64,000 bases of DNA, from contig CAMRHE010001102.1 in the NCBI GenBank assembly GCA_947044405.1, positions 62,001 to 126,000 on the forward strand, read 5' to 3'. Position numbers and translations under genes: made by a program. Of this stretch, positions 49,413-61,166 are shown piece after piece. How positions within the stretch are numbered: position 1 is the first letter of the stretch; each line of letters starts with the position of its first letter. The notes beneath the pieces were generated by a model. That model was not told where the DNA came from and ran no database searches. It was given only the letters and a program-made list of their open reading frames with translations. The DNA is from Leptodactylus fallax (taxonomy: Eukaryota; Chordata; Amphibia; Anura; Leptodactylidae).

Positions 49413-49947
49413 ATATTTTTGAAGCCAGGGACTGTTAGTAAATTTTGTTTCCACAACTCCACCAAAAATTTTTCCCGACTTCCAGACTCTGACTTCACAG
49501 CCCCAGACTGCACAGAACATAAACTGATCCTGTCAACACCTACAAAGCTTATCCTTGTAATAACCCCAGTGGTGAAAATTGTGGGTGCAGCCCAGCATGG
49601 TTTCATCACATTGAAATATAAAGATTTTAAAGTGAATTTGTCGCCAGTTTTTATCCCCTCTGCCCCAAACCTCTAGATAGGTGAGGAGTTTTACTCGCCA
49701 AGATTTCTTGATCAATTCCGCTCCTTTTCTTGAGTGTCAGCTCTTGTGGTTTTCTGCAGCATAACACACTACCTACTAGAGTGGTCGCTCAAAAACAGGG
49801 GAAATTAAAACTAGTAACTTTTTAGTTACTCTACACGAGGGGCACTATGAACAACATGTATCCCCATTACCCATCTAGTGGCGTTCATGCCAGTAGTTTA
49901 TTGGCTTCATCTATGTGCACAAGATAAGATGTGTAACGTCAACTTAC

Positions 49948-50212
49948 CATACTCTGGCTGTTCCTTTAGATCAAATGTACGATGACTGGGAACTTGTCTG
50001 TTCCACCCACTCAGAGGGTTTAAGAAGTTGCTATCCTCAGTGGTGCTGTCATATTTGTAATCCTGGCCTCCATAATTTATCCTGGGTAGTGTTGATGACC
50101 TCTGCCACCAACTTCTCCAGTCAGGTGATGGAACTGGCCAGCTGGGCTTGTTGTCCTTTGGCATTTCATTTTCCGGCTCCATGTCTGCTCCGTCGACTAC
50201 TTCAATCGTAAC
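49948..50212 (-). CDS. ism1: isthmin-1 exon 3
   Basis: The 265-bp exon lies between the acceptor TTTCTCAG (ending 50213) and the donor GTAAGTT (49947-49941). It encodes 88 residues plus one base: [48 protein letters not shown] and [12 protein letters not shown]. It is the acidic, proline- and tryptophan-containing region before the TSR, and is closely similar to human ISM1 (for example VPSPDWRxWWQRS and [13 protein letters not shown] text). No independent domain is known here. The open frame starting at an internal Met is incomplete; the exon extends 10 codons further upstream. Confidence 0.96.
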
Positions 50213-50792
50213 CTGAGAAAGTACAAGTTTTGGGGTAAAAAGTGAGGCCTATTGCTTTAGTCATTGGCATTCTAGAATGACTTATACACCAAAGCACTCC
50301 CAATCCCATGCCTAAACTTGAAGAAAAAAAAATAAAATAAAACAACAACAGTTACTTGGATTAAATGGGTAAAAAATACCATTTTAAAAGGGAACCTGTC
50401 AGGAGTTTTTTCCCACTCTAAACTGGTCCTAGCATGTGAGGCATCAAGTAATGACGTTTCCTATAGTGCCCCTCACTAATGCTAGGTTCACCTCCTTGCA
50501 GGACTTCTCTCTGCTGATTTTAAGTGTAATCTGCAGTAGAGTCTTCCTCTGTTGCTGAAAAGTGAAGCTATAAGCTTTTAAAACCTTAGATCGGCATACA
50601 GAAATTTACCTTAACTAGTGACAGGGAGCAGTGTCATCTAGTCAAGCAGTTATTGCGCTGGATAAACATTATTGGCATGTCCCTCCATCCATGTCAGTCA
50701 TTGGCCCAATACCCTACCTAACTGCCAGCCGCACAGGGTATGATCAGTGCAATGACTGCATAACTCCCCCCCCAACCCCCATGACTAGTTAA

Positions 50793-51252
50793 AGTGTACC
50801 TCCAGTTAAACAACTTTGCATAAACGAATAGTTCAGGTGAAAATAAGAAACTTTGTAATACAAAAATGAAATGTTTTCTTCTCCACTTTTTTAGCAGTTA
50901 CTTTCTACATATTAGTCTACAACGAGGGGAGGGGGATAGAAAAGACACTAAATAATTGCTGCTCCTCCATTCTGCTATTATAAACTAAACTATTCACACT
51001 GCTAGGTTTGTAGATAAGAGGCTACTAGGACAAAGAATGAGGCAATAAATCAAACTAGCCAGCAAGAGAATCCTACTCCACCCCTACCTGCTCCATAGAG
51101 TTCTGTGTGTGAGGCTGAATACAGAGAGGAATATAATGTAAACAAGCAGTCAGATTGAGGAGGAGGAGGAGGAGGAGGACAGCTTAATAAGGGGAGAAGA
51201 AAACAGATTTCTTTAATAAGATATTATACAAAGTTTCTTATTTTTTTTTAAA
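50793..51252. mobile_element. MITE, 'ATAAGAAACTTTGTAATA' family, near complete
   Basis: The left arm (AGTGTACCTCCAGTTAAACA; GAATAGTTCAGGTGAAAATA; AGAAACTTTGTAATAC) pairs with the right arm (AAGATATTATACAAAGTTTC, TTATTTTT). The middle contains GGGGAGGGGGATAGAAAAGA and a GGA repeat (about 51158-51180). The last bases of the right arm are lost in a T run. Confidence 0.7.
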
Positions 51253-51311
51253 GGTCATTACTTTATGTACCAGAACCAGTTGGGTGGGAAAAAAACAAAA
51301 CAAAAAAAAAA

Positions 51312-51313
<2 letters not shown>

Positions 51314-51351
<38 letters not shown>

Positions 51352-51357
51352 CTCTCT
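51314..51357. repeat. (AC)n(TC)n microsatellite in ism1 intron 2
   Basis: About 32 bp of AC repeat followed by about 11 bp of TC repeat. Confidence 0.85.
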
Positions 51358-51659
51358 GGACAGTTTCCCTTTAAATAAAAGGCAAAGGCTGAATAATGTA
51401 TCTATTTTCATAAATTCTCTAATATTCCATTTACTTAGAAACCATACAAATATCTGGATGGGGCAAATACATTTTCAGATTACTGTAGATTAGGTCCAGT
51501 TGTCAGAAGTGAAGCAGATCACATAAAAGGAGATTAATGCAGAAACTTTGGCTGCATAGCATGTGTGGGCAAATGTTTCAGTGTTGTGCTGCCTTCCTCA
51601 CAAGTAACAAGTATTTCCATCAAATGCCTTTCCTGACATATGAAATGAAGTTCATAGCT

Positions 51660-51795
51660 CATAGAATGTAAGCTCTTGCGAGCCATGTTAATTTATTTGT
51701 CACATTGTAATGTCATATACTGTCTGTTCACGTGTCCTCTGATTTGTAAAGTGCTGTGAAATATGTTGGCGCTATATAAAGTTATTATTTATGTT
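51660..51795 (+). repeat. LINE 3'-end fragment, family 1
   Basis: AGAATGTAAGCTCTTGCGAG, then GATTTGTAAAGTGCTGTGAA and ATATGTTGGCGCTATATAAA with a short (ATT) tail. It is the plus orientation of the tail of the retrotransposon at 6130-7500. Confidence 0.75.
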
Positions 51796-52678
51796 ACTTC
51801 TATTTTATGCCTTACATCTTGGCATTATAAAATGGATTGATTAAAGGTTTTTATCATCTTAGGCATTCAGCTGCTCTCCTGTCTCCTCTCCCCTCCACTT
51901 CCTGGTTTTCAGCTCATTCCAGTATGGAGCTCCCGCTTGCTGTAAATGGCAGTTCTCTGTATTTGCCAACACAGATAACAGAAGCTACTGCCAACAGATG
52001 ATCCCATTGAAGTCAATGGGTGATGAGCTGCAGTATTGGCAACCGGTCACTATACAGGTACTGGCGCCATACTCTGAAGAGTATAGTAGAGGCCCCTTAC
52101 AGCTGGTTGCGTAGGGACGACTAGTTGCTAATCCCTACGATCAAACATTTATTGCCCATCCTTTAAAAAAAACAACTTGCTACATTGTGGATTGTCACCA
52201 GGGCACAATATGTGAAGAAAGGACCTATAGGTTAGATAGTCACACATTACAGTTATATGTTATAGGCAATGGACTGACTTTCTAGTGAGAAAATACATGT
52301 GCGTCACAGATGTTTTTGAATACCAGCAATTTCAAGGACAGTAACATCTGCTTTAAGCCTAAGATTTTTAATACATGTACATATACACCTAGGGGTCAGA
52401 CAGTCCTCACGAATAAAACAAGGTATTAGATATCACAAAAAAAGCAGACACAGCAAGTTAATATTCCTTTTTCCTATGAGTTATCATAAAAATATGATTT
52501 GGGATCTCTATGGCTGAAAGTTAAAAGAAGTTTTGAAAAATTTTGCTGGACTGGCTGCCAAAAGCTGAAGGTTGAAAGACTGTTTCTTCATCCTTTAATA
52601 AGAAGCCAAGACACCTTCTTTACGTGCGATAAAATACAACTGGATCCATATTTAGTCGCCCTAAAAGCTTCTGGTGTA

Positions 52679-52718
52679 AAAAAATAAATAAATAAATAAA
52701 TAAATAAATAAAAATAAA
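52679..52718. repeat. (AAAT)n microsatellite in ism1 intron 2
   Basis: About eight AATA/AAAT tetranucleotides in tandem. Confidence 0.85.
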
Positions 52719-53803
52719 TTCACATAGGATCAATACCAGTGGCTAAAAACCCCTGTAGCCAACAATTTGTAAGTTTCAAGCACATCTTATAGGTCTATAA
52801 AAAGATTGGTCACTACTCTTAACCTTACATTAATGTAACTGCTGGATAGGCCCAAGGATGCAGTTTCTTTAATCTGTCTAGGTTCTCATGACCAGTCACC
52901 TGATGTAACCCCACGATCAGTTCCAGCACCTAGGAGTCCTGAGATTATTGCCACAAGATTGGGAGTCCAGTATATGTAAATAGCCCATGTCATTTCCCAC
53001 CTCCACCTTCTTTAGTTGATAGCAGCTCTGTTACTGACTAGTTGAGTGGTGTTGGGGTAGGGAAGTTAGACAAAATATGAATATTCAACAATTGAGACAG
53101 AAGAGTGGGTAGGGATTGTTTTAAGAATGAAAGAGGGTATATTTGTATATTTTAACCAAATGGACCCTACTGTTTGTGGGTGTAAAATATGCTAATATAT
53201 GCCCATCAACATAAAATAAATATTAAATCAATAAGCCAAAGAAACTAAAAACACAAGGCTAGAAATTCTAGCAAGACATTGTTTACATAGTTCCTTAGAA
53301 TTTTACTTGAGTATAATTTTGGCAGCTGTAAGCACTGAGGAATAGATTGGTGCTATATGTATATACTACACTTGTATGGCAATGGTTTTTAAAGGCTAGT
53401 TTGCTAGAATTGAATTGATATTGCACATATGTTTGTAGCCTTGTTTTACCACAATGACCAATAAGAACTTTTTTAAAACATAAATAAAAGTTTTATTTTT
53501 AGCAGTATTTGTGCCATTAATACAATTTTGTAACATACGTTATTACATTACTTTCTAATCTTTTTTTAATTTTGGTTGTAGATTTCTTTATCATAGATAA
53601 TGAGGGGTCCATCTTTTCTGAGCATCTCCCCTGCTCTGTTAACAGTATTTAGTGATCTGCTTTGAAGCATAGGCATTACCATAGGCAGCAATAGTCTAGA
53701 GACAACTCACTGAGGTCTATAGGAGAGTGTTCTGGACAAGCTCAGCAAAAGGTGGATCAGATAAGTAGTGGATACAATACTGGGTGTTATGTAATATCTA
53801 TAG

Positions 53804-53940
53804 AAGTGCTATCTTCTATTGTTATCCTGTTTGCCTTCTGTGTGATGTAAGCAAGGTGACTGCTGCAAAGAAACCACAAACAGAATTTGCAAGGGTCAGT
53901 CTATTAACCTTACTGGCCATAGTGAAACATTGCAAGATTT
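53804..53940. repeat. dispersed repeat shared with 63797-63905
   Basis: CTATCTTCTATTGTTATCCT, then GATGTAAGCAAGGTGACTGC and TGGCCATAGTGAAACATT match the later copy (CTCTATTGTTATCCTGTC; GATGTAAATAAGGTGACTGC; TGGCCATAGTGAAAATAT) in the same orientation. There are no terminal repeats that I can see. Confidence 0.65.
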
Positions 53941-54006
53941 TTTTTTTTTTTCATAGAGATAGTGACAGAAAGTTGAAAATAAAATCAAAACTTAATATGT
54001 TTAACA

Positions 54007-54031
54007 AAAAAAAAAAAAAAAAAAAAAAAAT
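54007..54031. repeat. poly-A tract in ism1 intron 2
   Basis: About 25 A residues, followed after about 20 bp by CCTTTAA, perhaps the end of a MITE. Confidence 0.8.
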
Positions 54032-54781
54032 CTTCTGGTGACACATTTCCTTTAACTACAACAGTGTAGACTATTGGACCTTCAAATTTTTTTTTTATTT
54101 ATGTCACATTTATTTGAAGACCATCCATTAAAGTTATGTTATTTCAAACAGGCCATTAAATGTTTTTGCTACTATCAACACGTATCCCTTATTCACATGT
54201 TAGGAGATAAGATTGATAGCTAGGTCTCCCAGTGATTATGAAAACAGGGCCCCCACTCCCCCCCCCAAAGTGTCCCATGTGAACAGAATGTTAATTTCTC
54301 TGGCCCAATGGAAACCCCCTTTAACTTACATTGCATTTCCCCCCCTCCAAATAGAAACAGTACCCCACCTCCCCCAAATAGGCCTCTCCCCCAACAAAAC
54401 CAGTACTCCACTTTGCAATGATACAGGGCAACCATCCTCAAAAGGTCACGTTTGGTTTGGCTTACATCCTAGTCATGTTCTAAGACCTGTCTAAAGGATC
54501 AGACTGAAACTTCTAAAATGGCTGCCTTCTAACATGGGGCACAGTTTTTGAAGTGGACAGTCCATGTTCTGAGAACACCAATAGCCTTTTTTCTATGAAG
54601 ATCAAGATCTACATAATGGAATGATTGGGGTCCTTTGTTCTTTTTTTTTTTTTTATAAATTGAAACATCTTCCAGGGGGTGGTCAGGGATGTATTGGAAT
54701 AAGTACTCATTAGAATTCATCTCATTCATTCATTCCTCAATATCCCATGATGGATCACCAATTGCTGTATACATGGGTTAG

Positions 54782-55221
54782 AGGGCCTTTCACAACCTCC
54801 ACCAACTCCAGTTCCTAGTATCTGTCAATAGTTGCCGCTCCACAGATTTCAGCACAGTTGGACTTTTTTTTTTCTCTAGCCCCCCATGGTCCCTGAGCAA
54901 GAAGTAATTTTGGTGCTTGATATGCTACTTAGGCTCTGTACTGTCAGGTGGGTGCTGTCAGGAAAATGTAGGAAGGGGGTGTGAGCTTCAATCAGAAGTG
55001 AACAGTGTCAGATCTCAGAATTAGACTTGTGTGCTCTTGCCTGACACCGCCCTCCTGACAGTACAGAGCCTAAGTAGCATATCAGGCACCAAAACTAACA
55101 GCACTTATTGCTCAGGAATGGTGGGGGCTAGAAAAAAAAAAATATTTTCAACTGTGCTGGAATCAGTAGAGTATTAAATGATGAAAATAACTGGACTTGG
55201 TGGTGGTGGTGAAAGATTCTC
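54782..55221. mobile_element. foldback MITE, CTCCACCAAC family, best copy
   Basis: The arms pair GGGCCTTTCACAACCTCCAC, CAACTCCAG with CTTGGTGGTGGTGGTGAAAG and ATTCTCT. Further in, GGTGCTTGATATGCTACTTA and GGCTCTGTACTGTCAGG pair with CCTGACAGTACAGAGCCTAA and GTAGCATATCAGGCACC. TTGA follows the right end. It lies in ism1 intron 2. Confidence 0.85.
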
Positions 55222-55274
55222 TTTGAGTCGTCTTCTTCTGGTGCCATAAACAATGCCTTCTGCTTTACATAATA

Positions 55275-55340
55275 ATTTATTAATAATTATTAATTAATAA
55301 TAATAATAATAATACTATTACTATTAATAATAATAATATA
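55275..55340. repeat. (AAT)n / (ATT)n low-complexity tract
   Basis: An imperfect trinucleotide tract, part of which is self-complementary (TTATTAATAATTATTAATTA). Confidence 0.8.
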
Positions 55341-56682
55341 GGCTTGATCCAAGAATCCCAATTTGAATACCATATTTGAAATGCTTAGTTTGGGTTCTGT
55401 GCAAATAGTCTTTTTTTGTTCAAGTCTTCAAATAAAATTAGCAGAGAGTAAAGTAGAGTAATTTTTCGACAGCTACACATCCTTTAAGACCCATAATGTT
55501 GAGATTTCTTGTAGTGAAAGGATAGATAAGCAATTGTGGCTTAAGCAAGATCAAAAGCAAAAGTAGAATACACCAGGACCCTGTTTTCAAAGGCTGTAGT
55601 GATCCCTGATCCCTTATCTGTTGGTTACAAAAACAAACAAACAAAAAAAAAACACGCATCTTGGTTGGAGGGATTTCCAGCCTGCAGTACAATACTCCAA
55701 AGAGGTTGTCACAGTTCTGAATTCCAAACACTTTCTATACCGACTAAAGGACACTTTAGACATGACCCACTTCATTCCTATTCAAGATAAACTGACCCGA
55801 TTAAAGAAATTACAGGCATTACTGAAATAACTGTTTACATTATTAAAGGTAGGAAATTGCACTCAAAACAAGACAGTCAAATTGTTACCATCTGTATTTA
55901 GAGCTGACTTGAAAAATCGTACCATGTCTGGTCTTCAACGCAGTTCTAAGTAGTCCCCAGAAAATACTAGCAAGGAGGAGGGTAGTAAATGGTTATACAT
56001 TTACAAAAATATTAAATACTGAACATTTTTTGTTGTAAAAATTGCGATCACAGACACAAATTCTAGCTTTCTATAAAAATGTAGTTTATGTAGATTAGGT
56101 TAAGTCTTGCTCACATTCTTGAATCTTAAATTATTCCAAAACCTGACCCATTAGTTTGGTTGCAATGGTCAAACTGGAGTTCACTGATCTTTATGCAACA
56201 GAGCCCCAATGTATACAGTGTATTTCATAAAGTGAGCCTACGATTATAAAACAATTTTTCATAAATTAAATAGTACTGGTGAATTTAAGAAATGTTTAAT
56301 ATATCTTATTTAAGAAAGGTTTCCTTCTCCACTTATTAAGCAGAGTTACTTATGTATTGGTCTATGAAAAGGGGAGGAGAGAGGAGAAAGCTACTGGAAA
56401 AGACACAATAATAAGTACAGCTGCAATGCTATGCTACACTGAGTGAGGGAACACTTCTAACACCGCTATGTTTCAAGAAAAGAATCTACCACTACATGGA
56501 ATGAGGCAATAAATCAGTTAATAGAGTTCTGTGTGTGAGGTGGATACGGATATGGACTATAAACAGGGAGTGAAAATGATGAAAATAGCCTAATAAGAGC
56601 AGGAAAGATTTCCCCAACCACTTCAGTACCCAACACATTTTCAGGTTTTTTGTACATGTGGTTTTGAGGGCCAAAGCATTTT

Positions 56683-56683
56683 T

Positions 56684-56720
<37 letters not shown>

Positions 56721-56750
56721 ATATATATTATACACACACACACACACTTT
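56683..56750. repeat. (AT)n(AC)n microsatellite
   Basis: About 45 bp of alternating TA with one TTT interruption, followed by about 16 bp of AC. Confidence 0.9.
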
Positions 56751-56841
56751 AAAATATTTTTTCCTCTCCTTTACAGTATTTTTATGTAGTGTTGCCAGGT
56801 ACATCCTTGCGACCAGTTCTGAACCTCCCATAGACTATATA

Positions 56842-58024
56842 CAGTGGGGGAAAAAAGTATTTAGTCAGCCACCAATTGTGCAAGTTCTCCCACTTAAAAA
56901 GATGAGGCCGGCCTGTAATTGTCATCATAGGTAGACCTCAACTATGAGAGACAAAATGAGAAAACAAATCCAGAAAATCACATTGTCTGATTTTTAAAGA
57001 ATTTATTTGCAAATTATGGTGGAAAATAAGTATTTGGTCACCTACAAACAAGCAAGATTTCTGGCTTCTGACTAAATCTGCAATAGGCAAGCAGCTTGGT
57101 GTGAAGAAATCAACTGTGGGAGCAATAATTAGAAAATGGAAGACATACAAGACCACTGAAAATCTCCCTCCATCAGGGGCTCCACACAAGATCTCACCCC
57201 GTGGGGTTAAAATGATCACAAGAACGGTGAGCAAAAATCCCAGAACCACACGGGGGGCCGAGTGAATGACCTGCAGAAAGCTGGGACTAACGTAACACTA
57301 CGCCGCCAGGGACTCAGATCCTGCAGTGCCAGACGTGTCCCCCTGCTTAAGCCAGTACATATCCGGGCCCGTCTGAAGTTTGCTAGAGAGCATTTGGATG
57401 TTCCAGAAGAGTATTGGGAGAATGTCATATGGTCAGATGAAACCAAAGTAGAACTGTTTGGTAGAAACACAACTCGTCGTGTTTGGAGGAGAGTGAATGC
57501 GGAGTTGCATCCAAAGAACACCATATCTACTGTGAAGCATGGGGGTGGCAACATCATGCTTTGGGGTTGTTTCTCTGCAAAGGGACCAGGACAAGTGGCC
57601 TAGCCAGTCTCCAGATCTCAACCCCATAGAAAATCTTTGGAGGGAGTTGAAAGTCCGTGTTGCCCAGCGACAGCCCCAAAACATCACTGCTCTAGAGGAG
57701 ATCTGCATGGAGGAATGGGCCAACATACCAGCAACAGTGTGTGCCAACCTTGTGAAGACTTACAGAAAACGTTTGACCTCTCATTGCCAACAAAGGATAT
57801 ATAACAAAGTATTGAGATGAACTTTTGTTATTGACCAAATATTTATTTTCCACCATAATTTGCAAATAAATTCTTTAAAAATCAGACAATTATTTTCTGG
57901 ATTTGTTTTCTCATTTTGTCTCTCATAGTTGAGGTCTACCTATGATGACAATTACAGGCCGCCTCATCTTTTTAAGTGGGAGAACTTGCACAATTGGTGT
58001 CTGACTACTTTTTTTTCCCCACTG
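56842..58024 (+). mobile_element. Tc1-like transposon, second family, internally deleted (copy B)
   Basis: The 1183-bp element has TA at 56840-56841 and 58025-58026. The terminal inverted repeats are about 200 bp: CAGTGGGGGAAAAAAGTATT at the left against CAGTGGGGAAAAAAAAGTAG (reverse complement of the right end), continuing through ATTGTGCAAGTTCTCCCACT and AACTATGAGAGACAAAATGA to GTGGAAAATAAGTATTTGGT. Two deletions reduce the transposase: the start is missing, and a stretch around 57590-57600 is lost. It is a family with very long repeats found widely in fish and amphibians. Confidence 0.92.
57058..57820 (+). pseudogene. Tc1-like transposase, disrupted
   Basis: Readable parts in order are: a piece of the DNA-binding region ([23 protein letters not shown] text near 57085-57145), the first catalytic block IWSDETKVELFG (Asp at 57436-57438), and [18 protein letters not shown]. 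The frame then breaks at about 57595. After the break, in another frame, come [20 protein letters not shown] (Glu at 57629-57631) and a normal C-terminus ending at 57820. The region with the second Asp ([11 protein letters not shown]) is deleted, so it cannot be catalytic. Confidence 0.9.
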
Positions 58025-58309
58025 TATGTCCAGGTGGTCCATTCTTAAAATATATTACAAAAGTTTCTTATTCACCCATACTATTACTTTATTAAAAGTG
58101 GTTTTATAATTGAGGTACACTTTAGGGGTTATATGAGTAACAAAATCACTACTTTCTTCCAGAAATTGCTCCACACTTGTTCGTGGACTGTGTCTGCTAT
58201 TGCTATAAGAGTACTTCAATGGGGCCTACAAACAAGACTGTCACTATTTCTAGAAGCAAGCAGTCAAGTTTCTTCTTCGACGCAATCTATATTTTTCGAT
58301 AGATTTTTA

Positions 58310-59260
58310 CTAGGTACACCCCCCAACACTACTGCTTTTTGGCATGGAAGCATACAGGTATCTTATGGTATTCCTGTGGGACATGTCTACAGATGTTGCA
58401 GCTGAGCCTACTAGGCATACATAGGCTTCTTAAGCTAGTGTTCTGGCTGATCCCATAAATTGTCAATAAATATGGAGAGCGGGCAGGCCAAGGCAGTGTT
58501 GCCATCTGGCAGAGACATTTCTGGGAACCCCTTGCTGTGTGTGGACAGCCATTATGCTGAAAAATGCTAGTTGGAAGCCCTGCCATGAGAGGAAACATGT
58601 GGCCACAGGATATCCTGCACATATCATTGAGCTGCTAATGTCCTTCATATCAATACTACAGGTGGATGAGTGTTGCAAGTGATGGCTTACCAGATTATTA
58701 CACCAGCAGTATGTTGCTCATCAGTATAGGCAGGATTGAGGCGATCACCATTAGGCCTCCATACTTTAGCACAACAATTGTCAGACCCCAAACAGAACCT
58801 GCATTCACAGTTAAAGTCGATACAGTTCCACTCACTAGCAGTCCAGCTTTCTTGTTCAGGACACCACTGCAAATGAATGCAACTGTGACGGGTTGTCATT
58901 GTCAGGACACGTAATGGGCACTGTGACACCAAAGTTTCCTTCGGTTAGTGCCTGGAAATGGTCTGAACTGAGACAGTGGTATGTAATGGTGCCACCCATG
59001 TCCAAATGGTGGACAAGGAAACTGTGGGAGCAGTTCATGCTCATTGGTGGATCAAATAATACTCTACTGCTGGGCTGTCTGGGCCGTCTGTAGCCTGTTT
59101 GTCATGTGAGCCTGACATCATGTAACCACTGCTCCACTCCCAACACCGAACAGATAGGCCCAAACAGCCAAAACAACCATACTGGCCTTCAAGTGAGTGC
59201 GTTGTAGAGGCATGTCTAGCAGTCAGTGTTCTCTCACTAAGAGGTACACTACCCAAAAGT
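58310..59260 (-). pseudogene. third Tc1/mariner-type transposase remnant
   Basis: On the minus strand a decayed transposase can be followed from about 58935 to 58330. First comes CPLRVLTMTTRH and WTASEWN, then the block before the first conserved turn (CRFCLGSDN, KVWRPNGDRLNPAY, AGVIIW at 58687-58800), then RISCGHMFPLMAGLP and QHNGCPHTARGSQ (second Asp replaced: QHNG where QQDN is usual), then LPWPARSPYL at about 58490-58520. Frames shift at least twice and stops interrupt the C-terminus. The family is the Tc1-like type with LPWPARSPDLSPIEH signature. Ends are not clear. Confidence 0.75.
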
Positions 59261-60680
59261 AGTCTGAGAGCCTTTTAGTAGGGCAGAGGGGGGTTACTTT
59301 TACAGCCTCCTGTGGCAAGACCCAGTGTCTAATCAGGATGCACATGTATACATCTACCTGAGACATAACTGCATGCAGAGTTCTGACATTTGTATCTGGA
59401 TGCATTTTTTTTACATTTTGTAATGGAAAAAAAAACAAAAAACAAATGTCCAAAAAGGACTATTGATCCTGACTAGGTATAAGCTATGAATACAATGGAG
59501 CATGCAGAAGGATGTAATTGTATAGCCACATGTAATGATTTGGCTGTAGGGAGGAGAAAAGTGTTCCATTGTAGAGAGACCCAAGACTTACCAATGGATG
59601 GAATAGATTTGCTAATGCTGTACCCATTAGCTCTTTATTCTATGACCCCACAACAGCTGTTACAAATTCAGGATCTCCAGCTGCTCATTTATACAATTGC
59701 AAAGATAAGAAAGGAGACAGATCCATGTTTAGTGAAACCGTCTTACGTCAACGCTTCTCCTTGTATTAACCATTTTGCAGCATGTTATGCATCATCAACA
59801 GACTCAAGACAGCTGTTGTAACTAGTATCCCATACAGATCACAAAACGATCTGCTACTAACGTCAGCACATGTAAACATGCAGTCTGTCTAGTATTCGTG
59901 AAATGGCAACGCCAGGTCAGCAGAAAGACGGCGACCTAACAACAGGAATGAATATAGCTCATGCCGAGATGTATCATCCTGCCAACACATACCTTGCAAT
60001 CATCAATTGTATTAGCCTCATCCAAGGAATCCCCTAGCACTACATATTTGTCACACTGTACAAATAAAATCCAAGTAACTACCTATGGACTACCCCTGAC
60101 CATGGCTGTAAATGGTTTGGCATACTGATTCCACAGCAGTGGCTAGAATATGCCATAACATTACAATCATGATGTCTGACTGGGATCCTCAGCACTCCCC
60201 ATCCAGCTGCTCTGCAGAATTTTATTTATTTTTTTCAAACAAATAAGTGGTGAGACTGATCTCTATATTTTATCACATATACACTATGCAACTATGCCAT
60301 TTTAAGCAGAATCAGGCCCTACCCAAACATCACTATTGCATTGCACCTTGCCAAGCTTATTTTAAATATGGAAGATCATGGTGAAAAAAAACAAAAAAAA
60401 AAACCTTACTTACAAGGTTTTACAAAAACAGTACAGTAGAGTCCTATAGTTTACATGCCATAAGTACTGCATAAAGCATCTCTTAGCCATTTAGCAGGTT
60501 ACGCACTTTATTTTTTTTGTATATATGTCTACAAGACCAACGCCTTTATACAATGGTTAGCTATAGCTACAAATGTTCTGGGAGTCCAATGAAGTCGCCT
60601 TCTTTATCATGACAAAGCTAGCGGCTCTTCGGACTAAACTTCTACCACCTACACTTCCAAATCAAAGAGTTGCTCATTAC

Positions 60681-60899
60681 CTGAATGTTTGGATTTTGGC
60701 CATCAACATCAGCCTTGGACAGGTCCGGAAAGTTTGGAAGATCCAAAAGGAATGAGCCTGGTCCATCTCTTTGTAAAGAGGAGTGTCCATTGGTTATAAG
60801 ATGATGTTTAGGAAGAGACCTATGCGTAGCCTGATCCTCTAGATATTCTTGTCTTTCACCATGGGAAAATGGAAAGTTGGATTCAGAAGACTCACCATT
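60681..60899 (-). CDS. ism1: isthmin-1 exon 2
   Basis: The 219-bp exon (73 codons, phase 0 at both ends) lies between the acceptor TTTCTTCCGCAG and the donor GTAATG. It starts [20 protein letters not shown] and ends [20 protein letters not shown] plus QNPNIQ, joining directly to VTIEVV of exon 3. The second half is almost identical to human ISM1 ([28 protein letters not shown] text), while the first half, a presumably disordered region, has diverged. No signal peptide is in this exon; it must be in exon 1, outside the window. Confidence 0.94.
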
Positions 60900-61123
60900 C
60901 TGCGGAAGAAATTACACAAAGTCAAAATCAATGTTATTAAAAGGCAGTCTATGCACAATGCTATGTACTACCGGGAAATAAATTACGTTGAAGTTGATAT
61001 TATTCCCTCCCTGGAGTCTGATATCTTCTGAGCAGGCTCTCTCCTCCCACCCCCAGCTAGGATCAACATTATAGATGGGTAGTAGAAAGAGGAAGGCTGC
61101 ATCAGATATATCCAACTCCTACT

Positions 61124-61125
<2 letters not shown>

Positions 61126-61166
<41 letters not shown>
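61126..61166. repeat. (AT)n microsatellite
   Basis: About 41 bp of perfect alternating AT. Confidence 0.9.

Larger units (their letters stand above)
50388..51370. mobile_element. TTAA MITE with another MITE and a microsatellite inside
   Basis: Outer TTAA at 50384-50387 and 51371-51374. The outer ends AAGGGAACCTGTCAGGAG and TCTGGACAGTTTCCCT are short inverted repeats. Within it, 50793-51252 is a separate element with its own TTAA (50789-50792), and 51314-51357 is (AC)n(TC)n. It lies in ism1 intron 2, just upstream of exon 3 on the gene's strand. Confidence 0.6.
56231..58121. mobile_element. 'ATAAGAAACTTTGTAATA' MITE split by a Tc1-like element
   Basis: The left half (56231-56620) reads AGTGAGCCTACGATTATAAA, AGTACTGGTGAATTTAAGAA and GGTTTCCTTCTCCACTTATT. 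The right arm reappears after the transposon as TATTACAAAAGTTTCTTATT, CACCCATACTATTAC and TTGAGGTACACTTTA (58048-58124). Between them are an (AT)n(AC)n block and the Tc1-like element 56842-58024. Copies of the MITE at 8129 and 50793 give the uninterrupted order. Confidence 0.65.
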
